Below, in pieces: positions 10,610 to 22,924 of a DNA stretch of 64,000 nucleotides. The position numbers and the translations under genes were made by a program. Source of the DNA: Thysanoteuthis rhombus (lineage: Eukaryota; Mollusca; Cephalopoda; Oegopsida; Thysanoteuthidae); NCBI GenBank assembly GCA_963457665.1, contig OY735231.1, positions 31,836,670 through 31,900,669 on the forward strand. The letters run 5' to 3'. The notes below the pieces were generated by a model. It ran no database searches. It was not told where the DNA came from and was given only the letters and a program-made list of their open reading frames with translations. Every line of letters starts with the position of its first letter. The first letter of the stretch is position 1.

Positions 10610-11575
10610 GTACTGATTTTTAAAGTTTGCAGACCACTTTAACTTGGAAGACTGGCATAGAACAATCTCTTCACCCCCATTTGGCTCTGTCCCAGACTAA
10701 GCTGATCTTAGAAAATGTCAATAACATGGGTGTCTTGTTATTGTGCAGTTACCATTGTTACAGCATTGAGTTTGATACATACTTGTGGCTATGTGATAGA
10801 CTAACTTAAAAGGTATAAATGCTTGTATGCATATATACACGCACACTCACATGTATATTTTATTAGTATATATTTCCACGAATATACGTGGACAGATGTG
10901 GGTGTTTGTAAATGTACAATTTTATATTCATACAAAAGCAAAAACAAAAATGCTTGCTGATTTTATCTCTGTGTTCTGCTGCAAAGGAAGAGATGGAAGC
11001 ACTTATGAATTATTAAACACTCAGAAGTGAATAAAGAAAACAACTCTTTCAATATGGAAAACATGTAAGAACCAATCCTTGTGCATTTGTCTTGGACTTG
11101 AAGCAACTAAGACTGTCATTTCATTTACAGGAATATGCTGTATAACTTATTTTGTACAAAAGCTAAAACTACTTTCACCAGAATTGTGTTATTAGGACAA
11201 AAATGTTTGAAAGGCATTCCTATACATCCAAATTCTGTACAAGTTTATAAGGTGAAAGTAATAGGAATTATTGTAATAGGTTTAAGTAGAGTTCTCTGAA
11301 AAACATTGCATTATTTTTTCTGACTGAATTTTTAAGTTGAGGCATTGTTATTACTGCATACAGATTTTTTTGCCCAAGATAAAGACACAGGACCAAAAGA
11401 ATTGTTGTAGATATAACAACACTCTTCTGTCAATAATGCTAACTTTAATTCCTGACCACTGACAATCCTGTCCTGATTTTGATGCATTTCGATATCAAAG
11501 CCATTTACTATGTAAAAATGTTTGCAATGTAATTACATTATACATAAGATATCACTATTCTGTTAATTATTTTGA
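10610..11575. other. No recognised feature
   Basis: AT-rich with short CA/TA runs near 10820-10870. No coding similarity recognised. Confidence 0.4.
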
Positions 11576-11705
11576 TAACATCCTTGGTAGCACAGTAATG
11601 ATAAGTATATATATTTGTTTTTCTTTTCAGCGAACATACTACTTTATTCAATTTTTATTGATGATATTTGGGCCTTGATGGTCAACGCCTTTTTCAAACT
11701 GATTC
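11576..11705. repeat. Dispersed repeat end shared with 17207-17918 and 53577-53700
   Basis: Contains gataacatccttggtagcac, aagtatatatatttgttttt, cgaacatactactttat and ttattgatgatatttgg. The first part matches 53577-53645 closely; the second matches the terminal repeat of the 17207-17918 element. Confidence 0.6.
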
Positions 11706-12145
11706 ATAAATGTTTCAAAACATCTTATTCTGTTAGTAATGCAAGCATTAATTCCTAATCACTGACAATTCCTTTCTTTCAAATTTTCAACACATTTCTA
11801 TAATAAAAATCATTTAAAAATGTATTTCTATTGTTAGATTATTTGCATTTCTACAATATAATTGTGCACAATACATTAAAATTATGTGCAAAATATTTAT
11901 AGAAGATTCATTAGCAAAGTATTTACATTATACTTATAATAGCCCAAGTCTGTTACCAAAGTTTGCATCAATTCTTGACAACTGTCTATCTTTCTCTTCA
12001 TAGGCATTCAATGGAGGTGGAGGGGATTTGCCCCTCCTTGGATCAGGCCTTCTAACCTAGGTCAAGGAGGTTTGAAAGTTGGAACCTTATAGTCAATAAA
12101 GGATGATGATGCTGTACAATTTTTTTCTGCAAACCCAACTTGATG

Positions 12146-12199
<54 letters not shown>
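12146..12199. repeat. (TCA)n microsatellite at the tail of a LINE
   Basis: 18 uninterrupted TCA triplets; on the minus strand this is a (TGA)n tail directly after the 3' end of the RTE-type copy at 12200-13035. Confidence 0.95.
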
Positions 12200-13035
12200 G
12201 TTGTCTGTTAACGTCCGTCGTTGGACATAGACCTTCCCCAGGATTCGCCACAATTCTCCATCATGGGTGTCAAGGTGCCAGTACTTTGTCCAACTCATCT
12301 CTTAATCTAATATTCTGCCTGCCACGGTTGCGCATATGATCTCGGGGGACCCATGTCGTGAGTCACAATGTCCATCGGTTGTCCGCCATTCTTGCAACAC
12401 TGCCATTTGAGATTTTTAATGGATTCTATGATGTCCCTGACTCTTGTCTTTTCCCAGATGTACTGTGCTGTCTTGTGGTCTATCCAAGTGAGGCCCAGCA
12501 TAATTCTTTCATGTGCACGTTGCATGGTTCTCAATTTGCGGATCTGTTCCTTGGTTGGGTTCCATGTTTCAGCTCCGTAAGTGACTATTGGGAGGATGCA
12601 TTGGTTATACACCCTTCTTTTTAGGATTAATGGGATCTTCTTATTTTTGAAGGTTGAGCTTGCTCAGCCAAAGGCTTGCCATCCTAGTGTGATTCTTCGC
12701 TTGATTTCTTCTTCTTTTGAGGGTCTCATGGAGATTTGTTGTCCTACGTAGATGTAGTGATCTACTTTCTCCAGTTCTGTGTCCTCGATTTTGATCTTAG
12801 TGTTTTTTTATCTCCGATGTGGTTCTTGCACATGACCTTCGTGTTGCTGAAGTTCATGTGTAGGCTGACTTTCTTGCTCTCTTCATTTAGTTCATCTATC
12901 ATTAGTTTGAGATCGTGTAGGTTCTTTGCAAAAAGAGCGATGTTGTCAGCAAATCTGAGGTTGCTCAGATACTCGCCATCTATTCTAATTCCTTTACTCT
13001 CCTAGTCTAGTCTTCTGAAGATTATGTACCCATTA
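12200..13035 (-). mobile_element. RTE-type LINE fragment, RT core to 3' end
   Basis: Minus-strand pieces: RIDGEYLSNLRFADNIALFA near 12990-12930 (RT motif C, FADN where active enzymes have FADD), SLHMNFSNTKVMCK, then at 12612-12307 ILPIVTYGAETW, HERIMLGLTWIDHKTAQYI and RVRDIIESIKNLKW. It is a longer sister of the copy at 2427-2945 and shares its end (gttaacgtccg before the TGA-type tail). Frameshifts and the missing catalytic Asp make it inactive. Confidence 0.75.
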
Positions 13036-14500
13036 AAAAAAAATTGATATAATTCTTTGCTGGTAACTGGGTTGCTTCTAAGGTAATTTCTGAATATATC
13101 CTTTTGCCCTCTCCTTAAAAATATACCCCACCCAAAAGAAGTAGCATCGAATGTCCATGCCTCTCGTCCTAATTTTCAATTCATTTCTGTACAAAATTCA
13201 TCTACTATTCATATCCATAGTCAAATTATTTACAATGCATTTGCATATCAAAATTACTTGTCCATAACCCGTTGCTTCACTGATGCTTATCATAATTATA
13301 TGAACAAAAATTTATGTAATGATAACAATGTAATAACAACATGTTAGTTGAATGATCATGCTCTTTCATCAATATAAATGGAGTATGCTATTTATTTACA
13401 TGCATATTAACCAATTATTTCTTGTTAATTTCCTCTCCTACTTTTTCTCATTAAAGCGTCTACACATTCCTCTCATTTGGTTTAGCTATTTTAGAATAAA
13501 CAGAATGTGACTTGAATCATCAACATTTACTTTATCAAAATATCAGTTATTGTCAACATTTACTTTATTGAATATTACTTATTTTATAAAAAAAATACAA
13601 CTTATTTTATTACTATAAATTAGATAAATCAAATAATTCAATCCAAAAAAATTCCTGTGCTTTTTTTTCCTTGCCGGAAACCAAAGCTATGACTTTTTTC
13701 CTATATTTTTTCCTGGCGTACATTAAGACTTTTTTTCCATGTCTTTTTTTCCTATTAGTTTTTCCTGGTCACTTAGGACACAGCACATTCCTCATAACCG
13801 ATAGTAGATCCTTGTAGTCATTCTTTTCTGGGGGACAGGGGGATACGAATGTGTTATAAAAAATGTAGCATTATAGCAAGAATAGCTAGAATATTGGTTT
13901 TAGAACCAGCCATTTTATTAGCATTGGTGAGGAAGGAACCAGGATTGCGTTGCTATTATTTACTGTTCCAACCAACGTTAGGAATAAAAAGAACTAATAT
14001 TTATATTAAAACACTATACTGCCTTCTCAGAAATACTGTCTCCCAAAGAAGAAGTAATTGCTGTACAATTTTTACGTGAGCACAGAGGACCAATGTTTTG
14101 CTTCCAGATTTAGTTATAGATATATTGGTATTCTTAGAAGTGCTATGCCACCTGCTCTTGCTTTTGTGTTAGTAATAGGAAAATGTGTACATGACTAATC
14201 CGAGTGATAAGTAGCTTGGTAAATTGACACTTGATTTCCAGCTGTTATTATTGAAATCATTACAAAAATTAATGAAAATGTTTAGCACAAACAGCAATTT
14301 AATCTGGCAATATATCATCAAAGTTTATCATGGAATTCATCTAAATGATAACTAAAGTAAATGTAAGATATGGAAGCAGGTGAAAGAGTATCATTTAAAA
14401 ATGATTGAGATACAGGGTTTACCGGGACATATCCAGCCATTTGGATATCTCAAGAACCAGTTGTGAGGTCCTTACTGCACATGTGTGAATAGACACTCTT
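13036..14500. other. No firm feature; scattered repeat debris
   Basis: AT-rich. 13150-13260 shares the phrase type 'fixed ttcaatgcattt / accatttactatgcaaa' with 11440-11530, 15525-15560 and 21040-21100, suggesting an old dispersed repeat. The 76-aa frame at 13849-14079 shows no recognisable domain. Confidence 0.35.
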
Positions 14501-14775
14501 TTGTAGGGTGACTCAGTCAGTGAAACACCACTGAGTAAGCTTATATACTTTGTAATCATCACATTCATAATAACTGAGCCTGCCAATTCTTCACATTTCA
14601 TGCATTCTAAGAGGGCAAAATATCACATCACCCTGGTCTGTAGGCCCCTCTGCAGTCCAGATTTGGCTCCTTACAACTTCTGGCATTCTCTAAAGGGATT
14701 TTAGACCATGGACAAGATTAAGGAGAATGCTGCTAATGATGATCCTAAAATAAGATTTGAGACACATACATATGG
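14500..14775 (+). mobile_element. Mariner transposase C-terminal remnant, second copy
   Basis: Plus-strand pieces NSSHFMHS, AKYHIT, CSPDLAPYNFWH, then MDKIKENAANDDPK. Same region and orientation as 8455-8870 but less complete; stops and frameshifts present. Confidence 0.6.
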
Positions 14776-14933
14776 TAATACACAGAGCTCTAATACTTAC
14801 TAGTTTTCCCTTCTGTCTGTAAAGATCTTTCATAAAGTGAATGAGCAATTATCATTAATTCATAAGAGAAAAATTTTGTGTGGTTCAAGTTTGGGTTGGT
14901 CGGAGGTATAGAAGTCGGGAGTGTAGGAGGGAG

Positions 14934-14937
<4 letters not shown>

Positions 14938-14975
<38 letters not shown>

Positions 14976-14980
14976 AGAGG
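14938..14980. repeat. (GA)n microsatellite
   Basis: GA dinucleotides ending in GGGAGGGAGAGGG; followed 80 nt later by a TA/TG run at 15062-15150. Confidence 0.9.
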
Positions 14981-15061
14981 GTGCATGCTGCCTCTATAAC
15001 ATTCTTGCTGCACATCAAATCTATCGATTTCTTTCTCTCTCTCCCTCTAGATAAAGATATA

Positions 15062-15062
15062 G

Positions 15063-15102
<40 letters not shown>

Positions 15103-15150
15103 ATATACATATATAAATATATATATAAATATGTATATATTTTTTTTTTT
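15062..15150. repeat. TA/TG compound microsatellite with T-tract
   Basis: (TA)n, (TG)n, then TATATAAATAT and a T-run. Confidence 0.9.
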
Positions 15151-15159
15151 TCTAAAAAA

Positions 15160-16020
15160 ATCATCTCATAGAATCATCTCATAAAATATCAATTTTATCT
15201 GCGAATTCTTTCACGGGTAAAAACTAGTGTATATATACACACCATTGAATTCTTGCTATTTCCTCAATGCTAATTCATAATTTCTGAATAAAATTACTGA
15301 TATTTGATTTTATTAGCCAGCTTTTAGAACGATTTTTATTCAGTGAAAATGAATAAATGTTGTTGCCATGATTCCTGTGTAAGACCATTTTCAATGCATT
15401 CCTTTTGTGACTCATTTCGAACCCATTTCCTTCATAAACAAAAAAGCATGAAAAGTTATTATAAAAGAAGAAAAATAATGATTGAAAAATGCTTTTCATA
15501 ATATGGTAATGTCTGAACATTGACCCATTTCTATATCAGATCATTTCCAATGCATTTCTCACATGTAAAAAAAAAAAAATAGAAAAGAAAAATCTCCTGA
15601 TAATTAAAAACTATGAAAACAAATAATTTTGCAATGCTGTAATATTCATCGTTGTAATTTTTATCCCATAATGGTTTTGTAGAAAACGTAATACACCAGC
15701 ATTGCCAATAGTGTTATAAAGTGCTATACAGCCAGAAACATGACTTTATCAATGGAGGTCTCAACATGATAATCTTGGCAGTGAATGCTATTTGCTGCAG
15801 TGCGTGCTATGAATTTGAGCAGGATTTACTCTTAGCCTATATGTCAATGAAATATCTAGCGTTGTTGGGTGTCGTTTGTATCACTGTGAGAAATCAAATT
15901 AGAGACGGTGAGATAGGGATTTAAATTCAAAACTCGGTAAAAAACCACACTCTCCCTTATCCACTATCACAAATCTAGCATAAACTAGTTCAATATAAAG
16001 AGACCATTGAAGACTCAAAA
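15160..16020. other. No recognised feature
   Basis: AT-rich; open frames of 60-80 aa without recognisable similarity. A piece of the ttccaatgcattt dispersed repeat occurs at 15525-15565. Confidence 0.4.
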
Positions 16021-16027
16021 TAAATAC

Positions 16028-16770
16028 TGGGTAGCTTCAAAAGTTTGATTTGCTATTGTCGTTGTTAAATGGCATTACAATCATTTAGTTTTAAGTAACT
16101 TCATTAAAAAAAAAATTGCTTTTCATTGAACTGTGCCTATTCTTTTTTGAATTGTCAAAACTATTGTGTATTTGTTCATTGATTTTAACATTGTAGACAT
16201 AAGAAAATTTTCGGCACATGCTTTTTCATTTTGAAAAAAATGAAAATGCTACTCAAATGCAGAAAAAAGACTGTGTAGTTTATGGAGAAGGTTGTGTGAA
16301 TGCTCAAGCATGTCAAAAGTGTTTTGCAAAATATTTTTGGTTCCTATATATATATGATTTCTTGCTGAATGATACTCACAGTCAGGTAGACAACTTGTAT
16401 TTGATAGTGATCAAATCAAGACATTACTTGAAAATAATCAGGTCTACAACTCAGGATATAGCCAACAAACTCAAAATATCCCGATCAAGTGTTGGAAATC
16501 ATTTGCACCAGACTAGTTATGTTAGTTGCAATGATGTGTGGTTTCCACATAAGCAAAAGAAAAATATCTGACCATATTTTTGAGTGTAAATCATTACTTT
16601 GGGCTTGTTTTTTTTCAAAACAAATTGTGATAGACAATGAAAAATGGATACTTTGAAACCAAACAGAATACAAAAGACAACAGGATGAGCAAAATCAATC
16701 ATTACTGGCCATACCAATGGCTGGTCATCATCCAAAAATGGTAATGCTATGTACATGGGGGGATTAAAAT
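16028..16770 (+). mobile_element. Mariner transposase N-terminal half remnant
   Basis: The frame 16218-16571 reads MLFHFEKNENATQMQKKDCVVYGEG and, later, QDIANKLKISRSSVGNHLHQ, the two helix-turn-helix parts of the mariner paired-like DNA-binding region (family: LLFxFxxGxNAxEAxxxI, SxxxLGISxSSVxRHLH). After 16571 further frames give NEKWIL (family DEKWI, first catalytic Asp replaced by Asn) and [11 protein letters not shown] (family PKKVMLCxWWDW). ggtagcttcaaaagttt at about 16029 resembles a mariner terminal repeat. The 3' part is replaced by the microsatellite at 16800. Confidence 0.7.
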
Positions 16771-16804
16771 ATTCATATATTTGCGTATGTATTTACGCAT
16801 GTTT

Positions 16805-16889
16805 GTCTCTGTCTGTCTGTCTATCTCTCTCTCTCTCGATATATATATATACATATATATCCAAATGTATATATATATACATCTATATA

Positions 16890-16977
<88 letters not shown>

Positions 16978-17022
16978 CATACATATATATATAGAGAGAA
17001 ATATACATACATACACACACAT

Positions 17023-17113
<91 letters not shown>

Positions 17114-17172
17114 CACATCTACATCTACATCTACATCTACATCTTCATCTACATCTACATCTACATCTGTTT
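16805..17172. repeat. Large compound microsatellite, including (ACATCT)n
   Basis: Blocks of GTCT, (TC)n at about 16885-16927, (TA)n at 16928-16962 and 17041-17106, (CA)n at 17011-17040, then hexamer ACATCT repeated about nine times at 17109-17168 (one unit reads TCTTCA). Long low-complexity frames on both strands are artefacts. Confidence 0.95.
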
Positions 17173-17206
17173 GTATTTATCTGTATATGTAATTTGTAAT
17201 AAATAT

Positions 17207-17918
17207 ATATATTGAGTTTTGTTTTGGTGAGCTCAGTTCTTCACTTAATTTGTTTTTATTGGTGATATTTTGGCACTGCTAGCCAACACCGCTTTCAGAC
17301 TGAATGAAAAATATTATGAAATTTTTTGATAAGAGTTTTTTTGTCATCTTCATGACATAACTGTTTTTGCCATCGTTTTTATTTCACCTCCAAATCTAAA
17401 AACAATTTTATGTAATAACAAAGAAAAAATTACACCACACAGTCACCCTGATGTTTACCAGAAATCCTGTTCCTGAAAGCTATTTACATTGGTGAAACTA
17501 TGAAGAAAATACTAACAAGAAGTATTAAACACTAACAGGACAGCATGAAAAGACATTGGTCTAGCTCAGGAGCCATAGAACACAGTAAGGAATGTCAGGG
17601 TCTATTCGAATGGTTCTACTAAACATACAACAAAATTACACCCAAAGAAAAGTGAAGGAGGCGCTTGAAATACAACTGGCAAAAATTAAAAATCAAACAC
17701 TCATGAATCACGATGATGGGAAGTTAGTAGCAACACAATTGATTAAAAAGATGACAAAAACAATTAAGTCACAAAGATGATACAACAATTCTTAACAAGA
17801 AATTTTATAACGTTCCTCATTCAGTCTAAACAACAGTGTTGGCTAGTAGTGTTGAAATATCATCAATAAAAACAAATTAAACGAAGTTATACATTCGCCA
17901 AAAAGAAAAACAAATATA
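17207..17918 (+). mobile_element. Element of about 710 bp with ~98-bp inverted ends and a Penelope-type GIY-YIG fragment inside
   Basis: The left end (17207-17304) and the reverse complement of the right end (17821-17918) align throughout: taatttgtttttattg, tgatattt, ctagccaacac and agactgaatg. Inside, near 17470-17590, a plus frame gives AIYIGETMKKILTRSI, HWSSSGAIEHSKECQG and, in the next frame, KVKEALEIQLAKIKNQ, a GIY-YIG endonuclease end. Penelope-like elements are known to carry long terminal repeats in inverted or direct order, so this may be a short Penelope-type copy; a MITE that captured it is the alternative. Broken. Confidence 0.6.
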
Positions 17919-18085
17919 CGTATTCATCATTACCATGCAACTAAAAATGTCACTTAAACAATTAGTAACGCCAACAAAAAGTCCAGAGTTAATTTTTCTT
18001 GAAAAATATTTTTCAGAAAAAGCAGTTATTCATTTGAATGCAACAGTCACGCAATACACAAATGCTCTCGATGGATTCTCATTAC

Positions 18086-18143
18086 TAATTGAGTAACCCT
18101 TCGGGAGAGTGTATGTTCACTCTCCCGAAGGGTTACTCAATTA
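18086..18143. repeat. Perfect 26-bp inverted repeat with 6-nt spacer
   Basis: Arms 18086-18111 and 18118-18143 are exact reverse complements (core acccttcgggagagtg); the spacer is tatgtt. The 9-mer tatgttcac occurs at 18112-18120 and again at 18142-18150, flanking the right arm. Confidence 0.95.
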
Positions 18144-18479
18144 TGTTCACATATGTGCAATAAAAAGCTCACTAATTGGTTGCCAAGTTACATCATGGCC
18201 GCACGACCAGTTTTTGAGATATTCAAAATAGCTGGACTCTTTCCAGACGTACATTGTATATAATGAAACTGAAACTGTTTAGTTTTATCTAGTGAATCAT
18301 GTAAGAATTTGTTCCTCCACTTGAAGGGATGGTTCATGGGATAGTTTCTTGTGATGGACTGACAATGATGTTAATGGACCTTTTTTGGTGAACGTTATGA
18401 GTTCATAGAATCTAATCTATAAAGCAGCAGCAGCAGCTGCAGCCATTTCTATGTTTATTCTGTCCATCCAATAAACTTG

Positions 18480-20990
18480 GGAGTGAATTGAAATGCAGCC
18501 TGCTCACTTTGACAATGATAGGAAAATGGAAAGGAATTTGGGAAGAAGAATTTTGGAAAGGAATGGTAGAAAGATTGGCAAGAAAATAATGAGAAACATG
18601 ATGGAAATGGGAAACTAAAAGAATAAATAGCAAATGTGAAAGAAATTGTGAAACATTGGTAGGAGAAGAGGGAGGATATCACATTAAAGGGAGGAGATTT
18701 TTAATGTAAAATCAGAAGCTTCTTGAAACAGATACGGCTAAAGAATTTTTAATAAGATAATGAAAAATGTATAAAAGGAAAAGTTATGAGTTTTTGAAGG
18801 ATAAAGAGAAGAATTTTGAATTAAAAAAGTACATAAAGGAAAAAAGAAAAATTATTAAGGAGACTGTACATACACAATAAACTAACATGGAGTAATTTTT
18901 GTCAGAATTTCTGGGATGAGGAGTTGTCATCATTACACATTAATTTATTCAGATGTGTCTTCATCTTGAAATTCATTATTCAAGAGACTTTAACGGAGAA
19001 AGAAAAGACATTAAGCTTTAGACTCTAAAATTCCACCTCCTGATTATACTTATGGTTATATAAAAAAAGTCATATAGACTGCAGACCCATTATAATGTGG
19101 AAGTTGGGGTCCTTGAGAGAGTCTATGTTGTAATGTAACTTCAATCCTAGTCCAGATGCCCCTCCCAACTTCTTCAAGACTGACCCTTATAATTTGTGCA
19201 GAAATGAAGAGAAAACCATGGGGGTTGGGGTAGGGTGAGGCTAGTCCAGCAAGAAGACAGAAATGAATATCAAAAATTTTTTAAAACTATGACAACTCAC
19301 CAGAAGGTTACATTTTAACAAAACTTAGATATACATGTAGTGAGTGTTTTGAGTAGGTGTTTGAAAATATGTTAAAAATCTTTTTAGCAACAGGTGAAAA
19401 AGAAAGGGATGATGAGTTCCATTTATTGACTACTGAAATGTTTTTGTCTTATTTGTTTCCTCTTCACGGTTGGTGTAGCCTGATTCAGTAGGGGTCTTTG
19501 TATTTTTATATTTAGCGATTATTTTAAGAACCAAATTTAATGATTGGGCTCTATGCTCAAACTATGTTATAAGTGAATCCTCAATATATTGACCCATGTT
19601 ATAAAAGGTCTGCAGTGAGCTATTCGATGGAAAAGGCAGAAAAGCAACATTATATCTAAGGGTCCAAATTCCCACCTCTGGATATTACTAAGGGACAATG
19701 GCCTCATGGGGAAAAGCATGGGTTAAATGTGCACTGATAGCAGTATAGTATTATAGAAATAGTGCAGAATTGCTGAATTGGAATTGATAGCTTGCAAGCA
19801 TTTTGTGTGGGGCCCTTGAAATTACAGGGTATTTAGTAAATGCTACTTTAGCTATATAGTTAATCTGGTCTATTGAGTATGTATAAGAAATAGAGAATTT
19901 GAAAAGGAAACAAGCAAATTTGGAGGGGATTATTGGAAGGTTTAGAATATTCTATAAGAATTAGAATATGTATTTTTAGAAAAGAGAGACAATTTAGAAA
20001 AAATCTGTCATAAAGATGCTCTAGCAGTCAATTTGGAAAGGAATTAGAAGTAAATTTGAGAAAGGAAAATAAGAAAATTCAGGGAAAATGGTTAAGATTG
20101 AGCGTTAACACACTAGGCTAGTCCATTTACTAGTTTAGTAAGTTTGATGCAGCCAGGGTACTCAACTATCATAGCCTTGTATCATACTGAACAAACCTTA
20201 GTAAATATCGATAATAAAATATTCTTTCAAGACAGGAAAATTCCTGAAGAGATATTTTTGAAGAAAGTATGCGAGATTTTAAATTAAATTGAACCGACTG
20301 TAGATATATTAATTAGAAAATATATGATAACATAAATGGAGAACTTAGGAGGCATACAAAGGTCAAGTTATGAAATAATTGATGAAATAACTTTCAAAAA
20401 TTTATGAAGGAAATGAACTAAATATAAATAAAAGAATCAGAGAAAATTGTGAAAAACTGAGATATTTTAATGATCAGTTGAGAGATTTGGGATTTAAATA
20501 GAAATGCGAAAAAAAATTGGATGCCATTTGAAAACTAGATTAAAAAGACTTAAGAGAAAATTCAAAGAATTTACCAGAGAAAATATTAAAATTTTTATTG
20601 GAAATAGAAAAGGTTATGAAAGGAATGAGTAAAAAAAGGGATTTATAATGGAAACCAGCAGATAAGAATGAAATAATAGGAAATAATTTTTCAAACATGA
20701 AATTAAGAAAAAAAAGAACATCTTTTCAGGAGAAAGAGAATAATTTTGTAGAAAGAGGGTTTTAATGAAAAGAATCATTATCATCAATGAAACCACAGAA
20801 AAATGTGTAGAATTGTGAATCGATTGACAAATTGGAAACGATTGAATTGAAAACAATGAACAGAAAGGGAACATAGCTCTATAAAAGTGATATTTACAAG
20901 TTTGTTAACATTATTGAGGAAATAGAGAGAATTGAGAAAAATATAGGGAAAATTAATCAAGTATCTCATGTGAAATTGGTCAAAATAGAT
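18480..20990. other. Gene-free stretch with purine bias on the plus strand
   Basis: Much of the plus strand here is A/G-rich (runs such as gaaagaaattg, aggaaaataagaaaattcag) with few C residues. Minus-strand open frames are Phe/Ser/Leu-rich as a result (for example 18682-18455, 20874-20614). No protein family recognised and no clear repeat borders. Confidence 0.45.
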
Positions 20991-21109
20991 AAAATTATGC
21001 ATATAGCCCAATTCTTTCAGAAATACTTGTATTAATTCCAATCCTTTTCTTCCTGATTTTCAATGCATTTGTATTATGAAATCATTGACTATGTATTTAT
21101 ATGATATTT

Positions 21110-21362
21110 TTTGTTTGTCACTCAGAAAACATGTTCTGCCCATGAAAATTTGTGCTGTTTCATAGTAGCTTTAATACTCATTTGATTGACATGTCCAAGC
21201 ACTTGATTTTTGATGACTTTGTGCATCCACCTGATGCCTAGGGTTAACCACAGCTTTGATTGATGGTATCCTTTGAAGCTCTTGATGTTACAACAATACA
21301 GAGTCCATATTTTACATCCATAGAGCCATGTACTGACAACTACTGCTTGATATACCATGATT
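21110..21362 (-). mobile_element. Non-LTR retrotransposon C-terminal remnant, minus strand
   Basis: The frame 21358-21122 reads MVYQAVVVSTWLYGCKIWTL, IKSFKGYHQSKLWLTLGIRW, NQVLGHVNQMSIKATM and HKFSWAEHV, matching the LINE region LYxAVVLPTLLYGCETWTL, RFHQRCLRxILGIRW, EVLxRxxxxSIEAML and LRWxGHV. Same family type as 9363-9655 but covering the segment just upstream as well. Confidence 0.75.
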
Positions 21363-21364
21363 TT

Positions 21365-22900
21365 TTTTTCTTTGACCGACTGGCTACATTGAAGAAAGAG
21401 TTTTCCATGTGTGCTATGAGCAGTATTCAGTCATGTTAACATTTACACGAGTATTCAAAATGCTTCCTTAACATAAAGCTTCATTAAGAGTAGAAAAAAA
21501 ACAACACAAATTAGCTATCTACTTTTATTACTAAAAAAGAAAGTGTGTTATACAAACCCTTCTTTCAAGAACTTTTTATTCCTATGTTTTTTGATGTATG
21601 ACAATCCAGATCTATGTCTGTCTACTCCTCATTTTCAGGTTGCAAATCATATAAACACTTTGTTATCTATGATTACTCTGGGGGTGGGCTGGGCATATCT
21701 ATATTCATGTAGAGAGACTTTTAAGATAATGGTGACATTAGCAGAAGAGATAGAACTTGAATCAAATCCCAGCCCGAGTTTATTTATCTCATCCGGCCAA
21801 TCCTATACCTGTCAGTTGGCTCCATTGTGGCCATACTGATTTATTCCTCTAAAACTTTATCTATTTCCCAAAGTGATTGTTTGCTATATCATATGACTCC
21901 AAGTGAGTGTTTTCAGCTTTTGTATGTTTATATGTATATATTAAAACTTTCAAGAAAATAGAGTCACAAAAGCTGATGCTGATTGTTGAATCTATCTCTC
22001 TCTATGCTGTATACAACTACAGTGCGTTAGAATTTTTACTAATTCCATTTCTCTAATTTCTTTTATATACCACTGCCAACAAAGGTTCTACTTCCTCTTC
22101 TCAGGTCAACACATCTGCCATCTTATTTGCCTGTTTGAGCATTGCTGTACATTGTGCAAGCTAAAGGACCTAATTTTAAACCAAAAGTAATATTCAGAGA
22201 CACTCTTACTTTCATTATAGAGCTACAATTATCCAGAGTTTTGTAATTTTGCTATCTGTGGTGAAATTAGGGATTGTACTAAAATCATTACCTGTTCAGA
22301 CTGAAATCACTCGGCTTGCTCTTAAGAGAGATGTAAGGGTATTTTTCTCAATGGTATATGTGGGGCTCAGGGATTCTGGGCGCAATAGATCGCTTCTTTC
22401 AATCAAAAATGATCCCGTCAACTGATTTTATATCGTTTAAAAGGAAACTAAAAGAGCATTTCAATTTTACTTTTGTATCGTGTTTTTAATTTTTCTTAAA
22501 TTACTTTCGAGACTGTTGAAATTGTGTGAAATTTTCCCTTTAGTGTACCTAATTTTTGCCAATAAATGTTTGAGAGGTTTCTGTGATCACTTTTTTCAAC
22601 ATAGTCTAAATTCAACAATACTTTTATAAAATGATCAGTCAGTTCCGTTCTGAGAATTCTTTGAATCATTCAATCTTATGTTGATTCACTGTTCCCAGAG
22701 GATGATTCACTATGTACTTTAAGTGGGGTTCATTGGATCAGAAATAAATGAAAAATCAAATACGTACCAGCTGCTAACTTAGAGAAATATTACTGTCTTA
22801 TCATTAAATAACCTATTTCAGAGCTAACAGAGTTGATCTTTCTTTATTTACCAAAATATATTAATAAAATTAGCTTCTACCAACAATTATTCCTTTTTGA
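21365..22900. other. No firm feature
   Basis: AT-rich. A weak tRNA-like head may lie at 21720-21785 (gtgacattagcagaagag, then gaatcaaatcccag as a possible B box). The 98-aa frame at 21543-21839 has no recognised domain. Confidence 0.35.
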
Positions 22901-22924
22901 TCCACTGTGCCCTGGTTTTCCCTT

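Noticed and set aside
13849-14079. 76-aa frame as a possible gene
   Set aside because: No start context, no recognised domain, and surrounded by repeat debris.
16749-17215. Open frames up to 144 aa
   Set aside because: Entirely over the compound microsatellite at 16805-17172.
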